Below, in pieces: positions 16,212-24,174 of a stretch of DNA of 64,000 bases. Source of the stretch: Granulicella sp. S156 (GTDB taxonomy: Bacteria; Acidobacteriota; Terriglobia; Terriglobales; Acidobacteriaceae). The notes under the pieces were generated by a model. It saw nothing but the letters and a program-made list of their open reading frames with translations, was not told where the DNA came from and did not search any database. The DNA is taken from contig NZ_LMUH01000013.1 in the NCBI RefSeq assembly GCF_009766105.1, positions 496,332 through 560,331 of the forward strand. Direction: 5' to 3'. Every line of letters starts with the position of its first letter. Within the stretch, counting starts at the first letter, position 1. The translations under genes and the position numbers were made by a program.

Positions 16212-17099
16212 ATGACTTCGGGAGATAAGACTATAAAAGCGTTTGCCGCGATCAACATCTGGAAGCGTGGCAGTGAGCGAGCGCCCCACAAACCATTGTT
16301 GATGCTTCACGCGCTCAGCCAAGTTCAAAGAGGACACCAGAGACTGCAGCCGTTTGTAGAAATTGAGCCAGTGCTGAAGAAGCTTCTAATCGAATTCGGA
16401 CCTTCTCGTCGTAGCTATCATCCTGAGTACCCTTTCTGGAAACTACAGAATGACGGGATTTGGCAGGTTACAAATGCCGAAGATTTGAAGCGCCGAGCTG
16501 GCAAGTCAGACCCTCTCAGAAATGAACTTCTACAAGGCTCCACAGAGGGTGGTTTTACCGAAGAGCACTACAAGACGCTTAGCAAGCGTCCCGAGATATT
16601 AGTGGCCGTGGCGAGAGATATTTTAGCGGCTCATTTCCCGTCTACCCTGCATTCACTGATCGCTAATGCAATCGGCATCGAGTTAGAGGTCTCGGTACGC
16701 ACAAGCAACCGTGATTCAAAGTTCAGGGATGAGGTCCTGACCGCATGGGGTCATCGATGTGGTTTCTGCGGCTATGACATAAAGCTCGGCCACGCAGATT
16801 TGGGTTTGGATGCAGCGCATATACGATGGGTTCAACACGGCGGACCGGATATCTCAGCGAATGGTATAGCCTGTTGCTCCATCCATCATCTTGCTTTCGA
16901 TAGAGGAGCAATTGGCATAGATGAGGAGCGCAGAATTCTTATTTCCTCGCTTGTTCATGGGGGAACTTTTTTCGATGAGCTTTTTCTGAAACTCCAAGGA
17001 AAGAAAATCAATCGCCCATCGCTCGAACGTGCATTGCCGCGACCTGAGTACTTGGTGTGGCATCAGAAGCACGTATTCAAAGGCGAAGCACGGTTTTAG
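16212..17099 (+). CDS. Phosphorothioated-DNA-dependent HNH restriction endonuclease
   Basis: The 295-aa protein combines an N-terminal sulfur-binding-type domain (about 8-150; APHKPLLML and RRSYHPEYPFWKLQNDGIW are typical) with a C-terminal HNH nuclease (about 175-240; CGFCGYD, LDAAHIRW, NGIACCSIHH). Enzymes of this type (type IV restriction, McrA/SBD-like) cut DNA carrying Dnd phosphorothioate modification. Motif residues appear complete, so it may be active even though the adjacent helicase gene is broken. There are no dnd genes in the window, consistent with defence against modified foreign DNA. The ribosome-binding site is weak. Confidence 0.85.
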   Translation: MTSGDKTIKAFAAINIWKRGSERAPHKPLLMLHALSQVQRGHQRLQPFVEIEPVLKKLLIEFGPSRRSYHPEYPFWKLQNDGIWQVTNAEDLKRRAGKSDPLRNELLQGSTEGGFTEEHYKTLSKRPEILVAVARDILAAHFPSTLHSLIANAIGIELEVSVRTSNRDSKFRDEVLTAWGHRCGFCGYDIKLGHADLGLDAAHIRWVQHGGPDISANGIACCSIHHLAFDRGAIGIDEERRILISSLVHGGTFFDELFLKLQGKKINRPSLERALPRPEYLVWHQKHVFKGEARF

Positions 17100-17110
17100 C
17101 TTTTGCTCTT

Positions 17111-17154
17111 GCCGCCAATGGCGGCTGAAACATGCGCCCACGAGAATCGTGGGC
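17111..17154. repeat. Tandem hairpins after the HNH restriction gene
   Basis: GCCGCC-AAT-GGCGGC (17111-17125) and GCCCACGA-GAA-TCGTGGGC (17136-17154) are two perfect stems 11 bases after the stop codon. They could act in mRNA end formation, though no T tract follows. Their layout mirrors the pair at 16121-16172. Confidence 0.55.
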
Positions 17155-17300
17155 TACCGCTAGACGTCGATGCAGGTCGCCACAATGCCCTACCAAGTCA
17201 TCTTTCTGAGTTCGAAACACTGGCAGCCGCACCCATGGACGAAAGGACTGACGACTGATCGTCGCCAACACGGCGGAACACCCTGGCATAAACTTCGTGA

Positions 17301-17648
17301 ATGACTTCATTGCCAGAATCTGAGGGCCTCACCGCTTTCGAGCAAGGCATCGATCAACACCCCGATGCCTTGCGTCAGTTCATTGCTTCGTGGGAGGGTT
17401 TTGACTGGTTTTGGCAATTGATTGTTTTCGTCACCTACTCTGAACGAACTGATATCGCCGAACGGCTCGAAGGAGCCCTTTCGCGACTTGCAGCATCAGC
17501 GACGCCTGAATCAAATGCCGAACTTGCAGACCAACTTCTCAGCAAAGTGCAGACTATTTACGAATTCACAAAGGAAGATCTGCTTCACCAGGAGGTGCAG
17601 AGACTTGCGCTCATCCTCGTTCCAACTCAGCAACGCAGGACAATCTGA
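17301..17648 (+). CDS. Hypothetical 115-aa island protein
   Basis: The product (start MTSLPESEGLTAFEQGIDQH) is acidic, soluble and mostly helical, with a central tryptophan/phenylalanine-rich stretch (WEGFDWFWQLIVFVTYSER). No family is recognised. It follows the HNH gene by about 200 bases in the same direction and precedes the convergent AbiEii remnant. Confidence 0.5.
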   Translation: MTSLPESEGLTAFEQGIDQHPDALRQFIASWEGFDWFWQLIVFVTYSERTDIAERLEGALSRLAASATPESNAELADQLLSKVQTIYEFTKEDLLHQEVQRLALILVPTQQRRTI

Positions 17649-17708
17649 GATGCGGAGACTCACCTGCTAATACCCAACCCGTCCATTTCGACAGATCGTT
17701 TTCTTGTC

Positions 17709-18615
17709 CTAAAGCAAGTCGCGAAGCTCCATGAAACGGGCTTGCACGATCTCCCAGGACGGGTGGGAGCCGAAACAGAGAATTTCGCACTAGCCCTTGT
17801 ATTCGCGACCAATCGTGGCAGAAAGGTCTCCCGTCGCAAAGAGCGCGTCGCTGTTGGCAAAGCTCATTTGATCCGGGTAGAAGTAGCTGCCAGAAAAGTG
17901 TGTGCGGCTGATGCGGTCGTAGTCCTGCTTAATTTCCCCATACTCGGCAGATTGCAGCATTTCTAAAACCTCGGGCCGCAATAATGCGAGTTGAAACAGG
18001 TCGTAGTGGTGCCGAGCGTAGGTGCCCAGAGCGCGTCCGTCCCGTTTGAGGATTTCCACCTTACTGTGAATAGCAAACATCTTCTCTACGAAGGTCCGCC
18101 TCAAATGAAGCAAGCGCATCGGGAACGAGCTTTCGTCTTCCGCCCCGAATGTGATTCCTCTTTCGTATAGAACTGACCGAGGTAGGAGCGCAGCTCAACA
18201 TTCGTGGTTCCCGACCGCTGGCGGCTCCTGCTTCGAGGAGTACACGGCTTGCGACTTCACCGGAGCCGCCGTAGAGCTGGTGATAGGAAAATCGGTCATT
18301 GCGTCCGAAGCCTTATATCGTTTGGCTCTCCTCCGGAACAAACTGAAGAGCTGGATGCGCGGCCACGGCATCGCGCAGGTTCTTTAGTTCGCGGTCAATG
18401 CCGCGTTTGGTCAGGGGTGGCTCGAAGGCAAGCAGGTCGAGGAAGATGTCAATGTCCTCCGAAAAACGCTGGATCAAGTTCCGGCCTTTCGAGAGGCTGG
18501 TTCTCCGTTTGTTGAATTTCCCGATCTTGCTCGGGTCACACCGGGCGGAGCCAAGCGTGAGAACCCGGCTCCCAAGTGCCGAAGCTCTGCATTTACGGAG
18601 GGTTCGGCACGGAAA
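17709..18615 (-). pseudogene. Broken AbiEii/AbiGii-type nucleotidyltransferase toxin gene
   Basis: Minus-strand pieces of one protein lie in order but in different frames. The N-part (near 18500-18320) has SLSKGRNLIQRFSEDIDIFL, the nucleotidyltransferase signature of AbiEii toxins. The C-part (18119-17790) has LLHLRRTFVEKMFAIHSKVE ... RTHFSGSYFYPDQMSF. After EYKG an in-frame TAG interrupts the frame, and the remaining CEILCFGSHPSWEIVQARF piece ends at the TAG at 17709-17711. Thus at least one frameshift, one nonsense mutation and a lost N-terminus. The glycines of the usual KGGTSLSK motif are replaced by Lys-Arg-Arg. The structured repeat copy B lies where the N-terminal codons should be. No AbiEi antitoxin gene is seen. 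Confidence 0.75.
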
Positions 18616-18700
18616 CCGCAACCCGAAGGGCGGCGAAGCCGAAGCAGAAGAGCGAGCTGCCGCAGGGCGCCGGATAGGCCCCAAAGCAGTGACAGGGCAG
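18527..18700. ncRNA. Candidate structured RNA, copy B
   Basis: Homologue of 3083-3287. GTCAC (18535-18539) pairs with GTGAC (18689-18693), and TTGCTC (18527-18532) with GGGCAG (18695-18700) using wobble pairs. A strong internal stem GTGCCGAA/TTCGGCAC encloses the TGCATTT block. The sequence abuts or overlaps the broken 5' end of the AbiEii gene, as if inserted there. Transcription direction unknown. Confidence 0.5.
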
Positions 18701-18975
18701 GAAGCTAAGCAATCAATATATAAATCGGATTTCTCTTTGCTCGCAGTTGTGAGAGCGCGATGGGGCTTGTACGTCAGCAAAAATGCAGTATCCCTTTTTG
18801 GGGGAGAGCAATAGTCGCACTTTGAACCAATAACTTATTGAAATAATTATGTTTAGCGCTGGTAAATTTAAAGTTCGACTGTAGAGTCGAACCAATGTCT
18901 GCTGGCCTTTTTACCGCTGCAACTCTACGTCTTCGTATAATATTGAATATAAACGACTTATAGAGAAAATTAGAA
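18701..18975. other. Gap at the right end of the island
   Basis: AT-rich, no gene supported. It would be the left arm of the attachment site of the element ending at 19079. Confidence 0.4.
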
Positions 18976-18997
18976 AAGCCTCCGCTGAGGGAGGCTT
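18973..18997 (-). terminator. Intrinsic terminator downstream of tRNA-Phe
   Basis: AAGCCTCC and GGAGGCTT (8-bp stem, 6-base loop), followed on the minus strand by a short T run. It lies about 35 bases past the 3' end of tRNA-Phe and in the right sense to end its transcript. Confidence 0.8.
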
Positions 18998-19028
18998 CGA
19001 ACTTATTTCCTGTAAGTTATTGATTCTA

Positions 19029-19079
19029 AATGGTGGCCAGAGACGGGATCGAACCGCCGACGCCGGCCTTTTCAGGGCC
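19029..19079. repeat. Right attachment site within tRNA-Phe
   Basis: The 51-bp partner of 5444-5494 (one mismatch). It covers the 3' portion of the intact tRNA-Phe gene, so integration left the tRNA functional. Confidence 0.9.
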
Positions 19080-19105
19080 GCGCTCTACCACTGAGCTATC
19101 TGGCC
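19031..19105 (-). tRNA. tRNA-Phe (GAA)
   Basis: On the minus strand the sequence folds as a standard tRNA: acceptor GGCCAGA pairing with TCTGGCC, D arm with GCTCAGTGGTAGAGC, anticodon arm with loop CTGAAAA (anticodon GAA), T arm with GGTTCGATCC, and an encoded CCA end at 19031-19033. It is the target of the island integration. Confidence 0.97.
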
Positions 19106-19437
19106 TTGGCAATGGAACGCCTACCGGGCTGCCAAGTGCGCCCGTCAAGCTCGTGCGTTTCGACTTCGCCTGCCTGAGGTGGGGAGGGAATGAGCCTGCT
19201 GCGTTGCCACACGCGGCCCTCGAGAACGTCGAAGGCCAGTATACCAATGACTGCCATATCGCGCCAACCTCAACATGACTCTTGTCGCGACATGGTGCTT
19301 CTGCTTGCTGTTATTGTGATTTGCCAGTGTCTCGGAAGCATCACCGAAGCATCTGCATTTTCCCGTAATCACTTGGGTAACCCTGTCCTCATCTCGGTCT
19401 TAGCGGTACGATAAGTCCTTAAAGAGGTACACCCGGC
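19106..19437. other. Gap between tRNA-Phe and the deaminase gene
   Basis: Contains only short frames derived from the antisense of the tRNA and flanks. The tRNA-Phe promoter (minus) and the promoter of the gene at 19438 (plus) must be here; I cannot fix their boxes. Confidence 0.45.
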
Positions 19438-21117
19438 ATGATGAGTTTTCGTAACAACCCTATCCAGGGGTTGCTCTGTTCTTTTGTTCTAGTTGCAGTT
19501 GGCTCATCGGCTGCAGACAACATTACGCGAGCACAGACCGCTCATTCCGTGCTTGCACCCTCTGAAGTCCGTGCTTCTCATGCCTTTGAAGCTGCAAAGA
19601 AACTCGGGGCGCCGGAGCTTTATGCATTCCTCAAGCCGATGCCTAAGGGAGCAGATCTCCATATGCACCTCTCCGGAGCAGTGTACGCGGAGACCTTTAT
19701 CGCGGAGGCCGTTATGCAGGGCCTTTGTATCGCCCCAGTCGACCCTGGCGTGCCTCGTGTTCCAGAAGGACCAAACGCTGTACGCTTCGTTCCGAAGGTT
19801 TCGGCTGACCCCGAAAATTCCGCTTCCTGCGCTCCTGGTCAGGTGCCAGCCGCGGAAGCGCTCAAGCGCCAGCCGCTTTATGACGATCTCATCGATTCCT
19901 TCTCCATGCGCGGCTATGTGCCGACTCCCGGTATTACGGGGCACGACCAATTTTTTTCAACCTTCGAGCGTTTCGGCGGTCTCAAAAATGTAGCTGGCGA
20001 ATGGCTCGACGAGGTCGCCAGCCGCGCCGCTGCACAGAACGAACAATACCTTGAGATTATGCAAACCCCTACGTTCACCCATGCTGCTACGCTCGGCTAC
20101 AAACTCGGCTGGCCTGCCGGTGCAGAAAAGGAGGTTACGCACGATCAACTCGCGCAACTCCGTGATGCTTTGTTGGCAGGTGGTCTCCGCGATGAGGTTG
20201 CTGTAGACACGAAAGAACTTGCCGATGCCAAGGCCGCACGCGCAGAGATTGAATATTGCCACTCTGACGCAGTAAGTGCGTTACGAGCTCCAGGTAATCC
20301 TTCGGGTTGTTTCATCCGGATTCATTGGCTCTATCAGGTTCTCCGCGGCTTTCCGCCTCCACAGGTCTTTGCTCAGACGCTCCTTGGCTTCGAAGTCGCC
20401 AGCGCCGACCCTGATGTCGTCGGCATTAACTTCGTAATGCCCGAAGACGGTCGCGTCTCCATGCAGGATTACCACCTCCAGATGCAGATGCTCGACTATC
20501 TGCACTCGGTCTACCCCAAAGTTCGCCTCTCGCTCCACGCCGGCGAGGTCGCTCCGGGCATGGTTACGCCGGATGGCCTCCGCTTCCACATTCGCGAAGC
20601 CGTAGACCTCGGTCACGCTGAGCGTATCGGCCACGGCATGGACGTCCTCTACGAAGACCACCCTGCTGAACTGCTGAAAGAGATGGCAGACAAGCACGTC
20701 ATGGTCGAGATCAACCTGACCTCGAATGACGTCATCCTTGGCCTTAGTCATACTGACCATCCGCTCGCGGCCTATCGAGCTGCGCACGTGCCTGTTGCAC
20801 TTTCCACCGATGACGAAGGCGTCAGCCGCATCGATCTTACCCATGAGTATGTCAAAGGCGCGGAAGAGCAGGGACTTACCTACAGAGATCTCAAGGACAT
20901 GGCGCGCACTTCACTGGAGCACGCATTCCTTGCCGGTGAAAGCCTCTGGGCCTCTCCCGACGACTTCACGCGACGCAAGACAGCCTGCGCCGCACCCATT
21001 ACGCCAACAAGCAATCCCACTTCTGCTTGCGCAGCAGTTCTCAAGTCCAGTGAGCGCGCGGCAGAGCAGTGGGAGCTCGAACGCCGCTTCGCCACCTTCG
21101 AGGCCTCTATCCACTAG
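19438..21117 (+). CDS. Exported adenosine deaminase-like (ADGF-type) amidohydrolase
   Basis: The 559-aa protein starts with a signal peptide (about 1-26, LLCSFVLVAVGSSAA), then an adenosine/AMP deaminase TIM barrel. Metal ligands are visible in DLHMHLSGA (near 75), SLHAGE (near 363), GHGMDV (near 397) and STDDEGVSR (near 460). It is longer than cytosolic Add (about 340 aa), resembling secreted ADGF/CECR1-like enzymes. The likely reaction is adenosine to inosine plus ammonia in the periplasm or outside, for purine salvage. ATG at 19438 (or the next codon) follows a GAGG site. It stands alone at the edge of the core chromosome. Confidence 0.87.
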   Translation: MMSFRNNPIQGLLCSFVLVAVGSSAADNITRAQTAHSVLAPSEVRASHAFEAAKKLGAPELYAFLKPMPKGADLHMHLSGAVYAETFIAEAVMQGLCIAPVDPGVPRVPEGPNAVRFVPKVSADPENSASCAPGQVPAAEALKRQPLYDDLIDSFSMRGYVPTPGITGHDQFFSTFERFGGLKNVAGEWLDEVASRAAAQNEQYLEIMQTPTFTHAATLGYKLGWPAGAEKEVTHDQLAQLRDALLAGGLRDEVAVDTKELADAKAARAEIEYCHSDAVSALRAPGNPSGCFIRIHWLYQVLRGFPPPQVFAQTLLGFEVASADPDVVGINFVMPEDGRVSMQDYHLQMQMLDYLHSVYPKVRLSLHAGEVAPGMVTPDGLRFHIREAVDLGHAERIGHGMDVLYEDHPAELLKEMADKHVMVEINLTSNDVILGLSHTDHPLAAYRAAHVPVALSTDDEGVSRIDLTHEYVKGAEEQGLTYRDLKDMARTSLEHAFLAGESLWASPDDFTRRKTACAAPITPTSNPTSACAAVLKSSERAAEQWELERRFATFEASIH

Positions 21118-21192
21118 TCCATGCGCTAAACTTATGTCGCATCAGGTCGCGTGTATTCCGCAGAAAGCCTTGAGCTCAAGGAGGGTCCTTCG

Positions 21193-21498
21193 TTGAAACG
21201 AGTGATTTCGGTAGTGTTGCAAACGATTCTGCTGCTGGCCGTCTTCGGTGCTGGGTCGTTTCTTCCGGCTTTCAACGTCCTGCCGATGTGGAAGATGGGG
21301 GCAGGGGCCACGCACGACTTCGTGCTCGACGGTCTGGTCTTCATGATCGTGCTCTACCTGATCATTCTCGCCATCGAAGCGATCCGGAAGCGGCTGAATA
21401 CCTCCGGCGTCCTCACCACCATTGCTTTTGTGATCGCCCTGATCCTCGGTTTTGCGATGAAGTTCGGCATGGTCAGCGTCGGTTCGGCTGCCTCTTAA
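21193..21498 (+). CDS. Small membrane protein
   Basis: The 101-aa product has three predicted transmembrane helices (about 4-24, 45-65 and 75-98). The TTG at 21193 is used as start because AAGGAGG lies 8 bases upstream; the open frame begins at 21151. No family is recognised. It lies 75 bases after the deaminase gene. Confidence 0.65.
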   Translation: MKRVISVVLQTILLLAVFGAGSFLPAFNVLPMWKMGAGATHDFVLDGLVFMIVLYLIILAIEAIRKRLNTSGVLTTIAFVIALILGFAMKFGMVSVGSAAS

Positions 21499-21784
21499 AC
21501 CGCCGTCTCCAGTGCTTGCAGTGGTTCGTTTAGCGGTTGCCGCGACGAACCATTAGCCACCTCTGGTAAGCGTTTTCCACAGGCCGGAATCTGCCTCGGA
21601 ACCAGGATTTTCTGTCCAAAAGGTCGTTTTTTGCTAGACTTTAAAGAACGAAGCACTATCATCGGTCAAACGATTGAGCACGTACATCCATGTAGGTGAG
21701 ACCGGAGGGGCATTTGTTTCTATCCAGAAATTGCTGTAATCGCCGAGATATTGCACGGTTGAGAAAAGGATCCTACCCCTCCGC

Positions 21785-23572
21785 ATGAGCTTCTCCACCT
21801 CTTCCCCTCATCCCATTTCTGCCCCCGCCATTGATCTCGCCGAACGCAAGATCGCTTACTTTTCGATGGAAATTGCTCTCTCCAAGTCCCTGCCCACGTA
21901 CTCCGGCGGCCTGGGGATGCTTGCGGGAGACACTTTGCGCTCTGCCGCCGATACGGGTGCGCCCATGGTGGTAATCTCACTGGTTCACCGTCGCGGCTAC
22001 TTCCAGCAGCACCTCGATGCAGCTGGCCAGCAGACCGAAAGTGACGTTGTCTGGTTCCCCGAAACAACTCTGCCCTCTGCCGGGCAAGAGATTGTGCTCA
22101 TCATGCAGAACCGCGAGGTCAAGGTTCGCGCCTGGCGCTTTGATGTCGTGGGTGTAACCGGTCACATTATCCCCGTCTTTCTACTCGACACCGACGTCGA
22201 AGGGAACGACTTATGGGATCGCAGGTTGACCGATCATCTCTATGGCGGCGATACCTACTACCGGCTTTGTCAGGAGACGATTCTGGGTTTGGGCGGCGTG
22301 CAATTACTGCACGCACTCGGTTGCCAACCTGAAGTCTGTCATATGAACGAAGGGCACGCCGCGCTGTTGACGATCGGTTTGCTCGAAGAACGACTGAACG
22401 GGGTCCCCCTTCGCGATGCCACGGAGGCCGACGCGGAAGCGATTCGCCAGCAGTGCGTCTTTACGACGCACACGCCAGTGCCTGCAGGCCACGATAAGTT
22501 TGGTCTCGACCAGATGTTCGCTGTGCTCGGTCACGAGCGTGCCTCGGCTATCGAGCGCTTTGGCTGTCTGCACGACGGCTTGATGAACATGACGTACCTT
22601 GCGCTGCGCTTCTCCCGTTACGTCAACGGCGTCGCTATGCAACACGGCAAGGTTTCGCAGCATATGTTCCCCGGATACAAGGTGCATGCCATCACCAACG
22701 GCGTTCATGCGGCGACGTGGCTCTCGCAACCCTTCCAGCAATTGCTGGACAAGGAAGTTCCGGAGTGGCGCCACGACAACCAGTACTTCCGTTCGGTCTA
22801 TGGCATTGCTCCGTCAGCTATCGATGCAACGCATGCCATCGGCAAACAGCGACTCTTTGCAACGGTCAAACAGCGTACTGGCGTCGAGTTGGATCCGAAC
22901 GTGCTGACCCTAGGCTTTGCGCGTCGTGTCGCCACTTACAAGCGTGCAAGCCTGCTCTTCCATTCGCCCGAGCGCCTCGCAGAGATTGCAGAAAAGCTTG
23001 GCGGCTTGCAGATTCTCTATGCCGGCAAAGCACACCCTGCCGACAATGCGGGCAAGGGACTGATCCGTGATGTCTTCAGTGCCGCAGCCAGGATCAACAG
23101 TTCGAAGCTGCGCATTCTTTACCTGGAGAACTATGACTGGGATCTTGGCGAGCAACTGACTGGTGGTGTCGATGTGTGGTTGAACACGCCACTGCGTCCC
23201 TATGAGGCCTCCGGCACCAGCGGCATGAAGGCTGCGCTCAACGGCGTGCCTAGCCTCAGCGTGCTTGATGGTTGGTGGATCGAGGGTTGCGCCGAGAGCA
23301 TTACCGGCTGGGCGATCCCCGACTGCGACGACGAGGCTACCGAGGCGAATCTGCTCTACGACAAGCTTGAGAACTCCATCGCTCCGCTCTATGCCAACAA
23401 GACTGGCTGGGCTGAGGTGCGCCGTCACTGCATTGCGATCAACGGTACGTTCTTCAATACTCACCGCATGCTGGGCCAATACGTCTCTAATGCCTACTTT
23501 CCGCAATCAGCCTCGGTTGCAGCAACTGACCAGGTTGTTGAGGACGAGGTCCGCGAGACTGTTTTTGCCTAA
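21785..23572 (+). CDS. glgP: Alpha-glucan (glycogen) phosphorylase, short form
   Basis: The 595-aa enzyme is of the compact alpha-glucan phosphorylase family. Landmarks are YFSMEIALSKSLPTYSGGLG at about 20, VFTTHTPVPAGHDKF near 225, GFARRVATYKRASL near 380, and the pyridoxal-phosphate region EASGTSGMKAALNG near 478. It releases glucose 1-phosphate from glycogen or maltodextrin, the counterpart of GlgC encoded at 38159. Compared with classical GlgP (about 800 aa) it lacks the N-terminal regulatory region. A terminator follows at 23599. Confidence 0.93.
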   Translation: MSFSTSSPHPISAPAIDLAERKIAYFSMEIALSKSLPTYSGGLGMLAGDTLRSAADTGAPMVVISLVHRRGYFQQHLDAAGQQTESDVVWFPETTLPSAGQEIVLIMQNREVKVRAWRFDVVGVTGHIIPVFLLDTDVEGNDLWDRRLTDHLYGGDTYYRLCQETILGLGGVQLLHALGCQPEVCHMNEGHAALLTIGLLEERLNGVPLRDATEADAEAIRQQCVFTTHTPVPAGHDKFGLDQMFAVLGHERASAIERFGCLHDGLMNMTYLALRFSRYVNGVAMQHGKVSQHMFPGYKVHAITNGVHAATWLSQPFQQLLDKEVPEWRHDNQYFRSVYGIAPSAIDATHAIGKQRLFATVKQRTGVELDPNVLTLGFARRVATYKRASLLFHSPERLAEIAEKLGGLQILYAGKAHPADNAGKGLIRDVFSAAARINSSKLRILYLENYDWDLGEQLTGGVDVWLNTPLRPYEASGTSGMKAALNGVPSLSVLDGWWIEGCAESITGWAIPDCDDEATEANLLYDKLENSIAPLYANKTGWAEVRRHCIAINGTFFNTHRMLGQYVSNAYFPQSASVAATDQVVEDEVRETVFA

Positions 23573-23598
23573 CCCGAACAAATCGCAGCTTCTATAAG

Positions 23599-23626
23599 GG
23601 CGTCGCACACCAGCGGCGCCTTTATT
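23599..23626 (+). terminator. Intrinsic terminator after glgP
   Basis: GGCGTCGC and GCGGCGCC (8-bp stem with one wobble pair, 6-base loop) followed by TTTATT, 27 bases after the stop codon. Confidence 0.75.
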
Positions 23627-23677
23627 CTGTCTGTGCTTGCATTCTTGTATCTGTGCAGTTCTCCCTGTATAGACACT

Positions 23678-23691
23678 CGTGTAATTACACG
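23678..23691. promoter_or_regulatory. Perfect palindrome upstream of the MarR gene
   Basis: CGTGTAATTACACG is a 14-bp perfect palindrome ending 28 bases before the MarR start codon, as expected for a MarR dimer autoregulatory site. Confidence 0.65.
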
Positions 23692-23719
23692 CATACAATG
23701 ATTCACAGGAGATCTGTGA

Positions 23720-24154
23720 ATGACCCCAAACCCCGGTGATCCTGGCTGTACCTGCTATCGCCTGCGACAGACCGCCCGCCTGGTCTCCCGTACCTACGAT
23801 CGCTTCCTGGCACCTGCAGATATCAGCATCGGCCAGTTCGGTATGCTGTCCACTCTAGCGGCGATGGAGGGGAAGTCAATCTCTGAACTCGCTGATGTGC
23901 TTCAGATGGAACGCACAACTCTCACCCGCAATCTCTCACCGCTAAAAAAGCTCCGATATATCACGATCGCGGAAGGTCAAGACAAGCGAGCCAAATCTCT
24001 ACGCTTGACCAAAGCCGGCGAGAAAGCGCTCTCGTCGGCGAAGCCACTCTGGCGCGCCGCTCAACAAAGCCTGGAGCGGCAGCTCGGCAACGCGGAAGTG
24101 AAATCACTCACCAAGACATTGGATAACGTGATGGACCGTCTGTCTGCCAATTAG
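23720..24154 (+). CDS. MarR-family transcriptional regulator
   Basis: The 144-aa protein has the winged-helix MarR core: SISELADVLQMERTTLTRNL recognition region (about 52-72) and the wing with DKRAKSLRLTKAG (about 88-100). Two N-terminal cysteines (GCTCYRLR) precede the first helix and could sense redox or ligands. The ATG has a GGAG site 9 bases upstream. It is 20 bases upstream of fabF and probably co-transcribed. The palindrome at 23678 suggests autorepression. Confidence 0.9.
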   Translation: MTPNPGDPGCTCYRLRQTARLVSRTYDRFLAPADISIGQFGMLSTLAAMEGKSISELADVLQMERTTLTRNLSPLKKLRYITIAEGQDKRAKSLRLTKAGEKALSSAKPLWRAAQQSLERQLGNAEVKSLTKTLDNVMDRLSAN

Positions 24155-24174
24155 CCTCACGAAAAAGGAGCCCT

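Noticed and set aside
19030-19278. Plus-strand frame starting MVARDGIEPPTPAFSG
   Set aside because: This is the antisense of tRNA-Phe, a well-known false ORF; the same false frame appears at 5450 because of the att duplicate.
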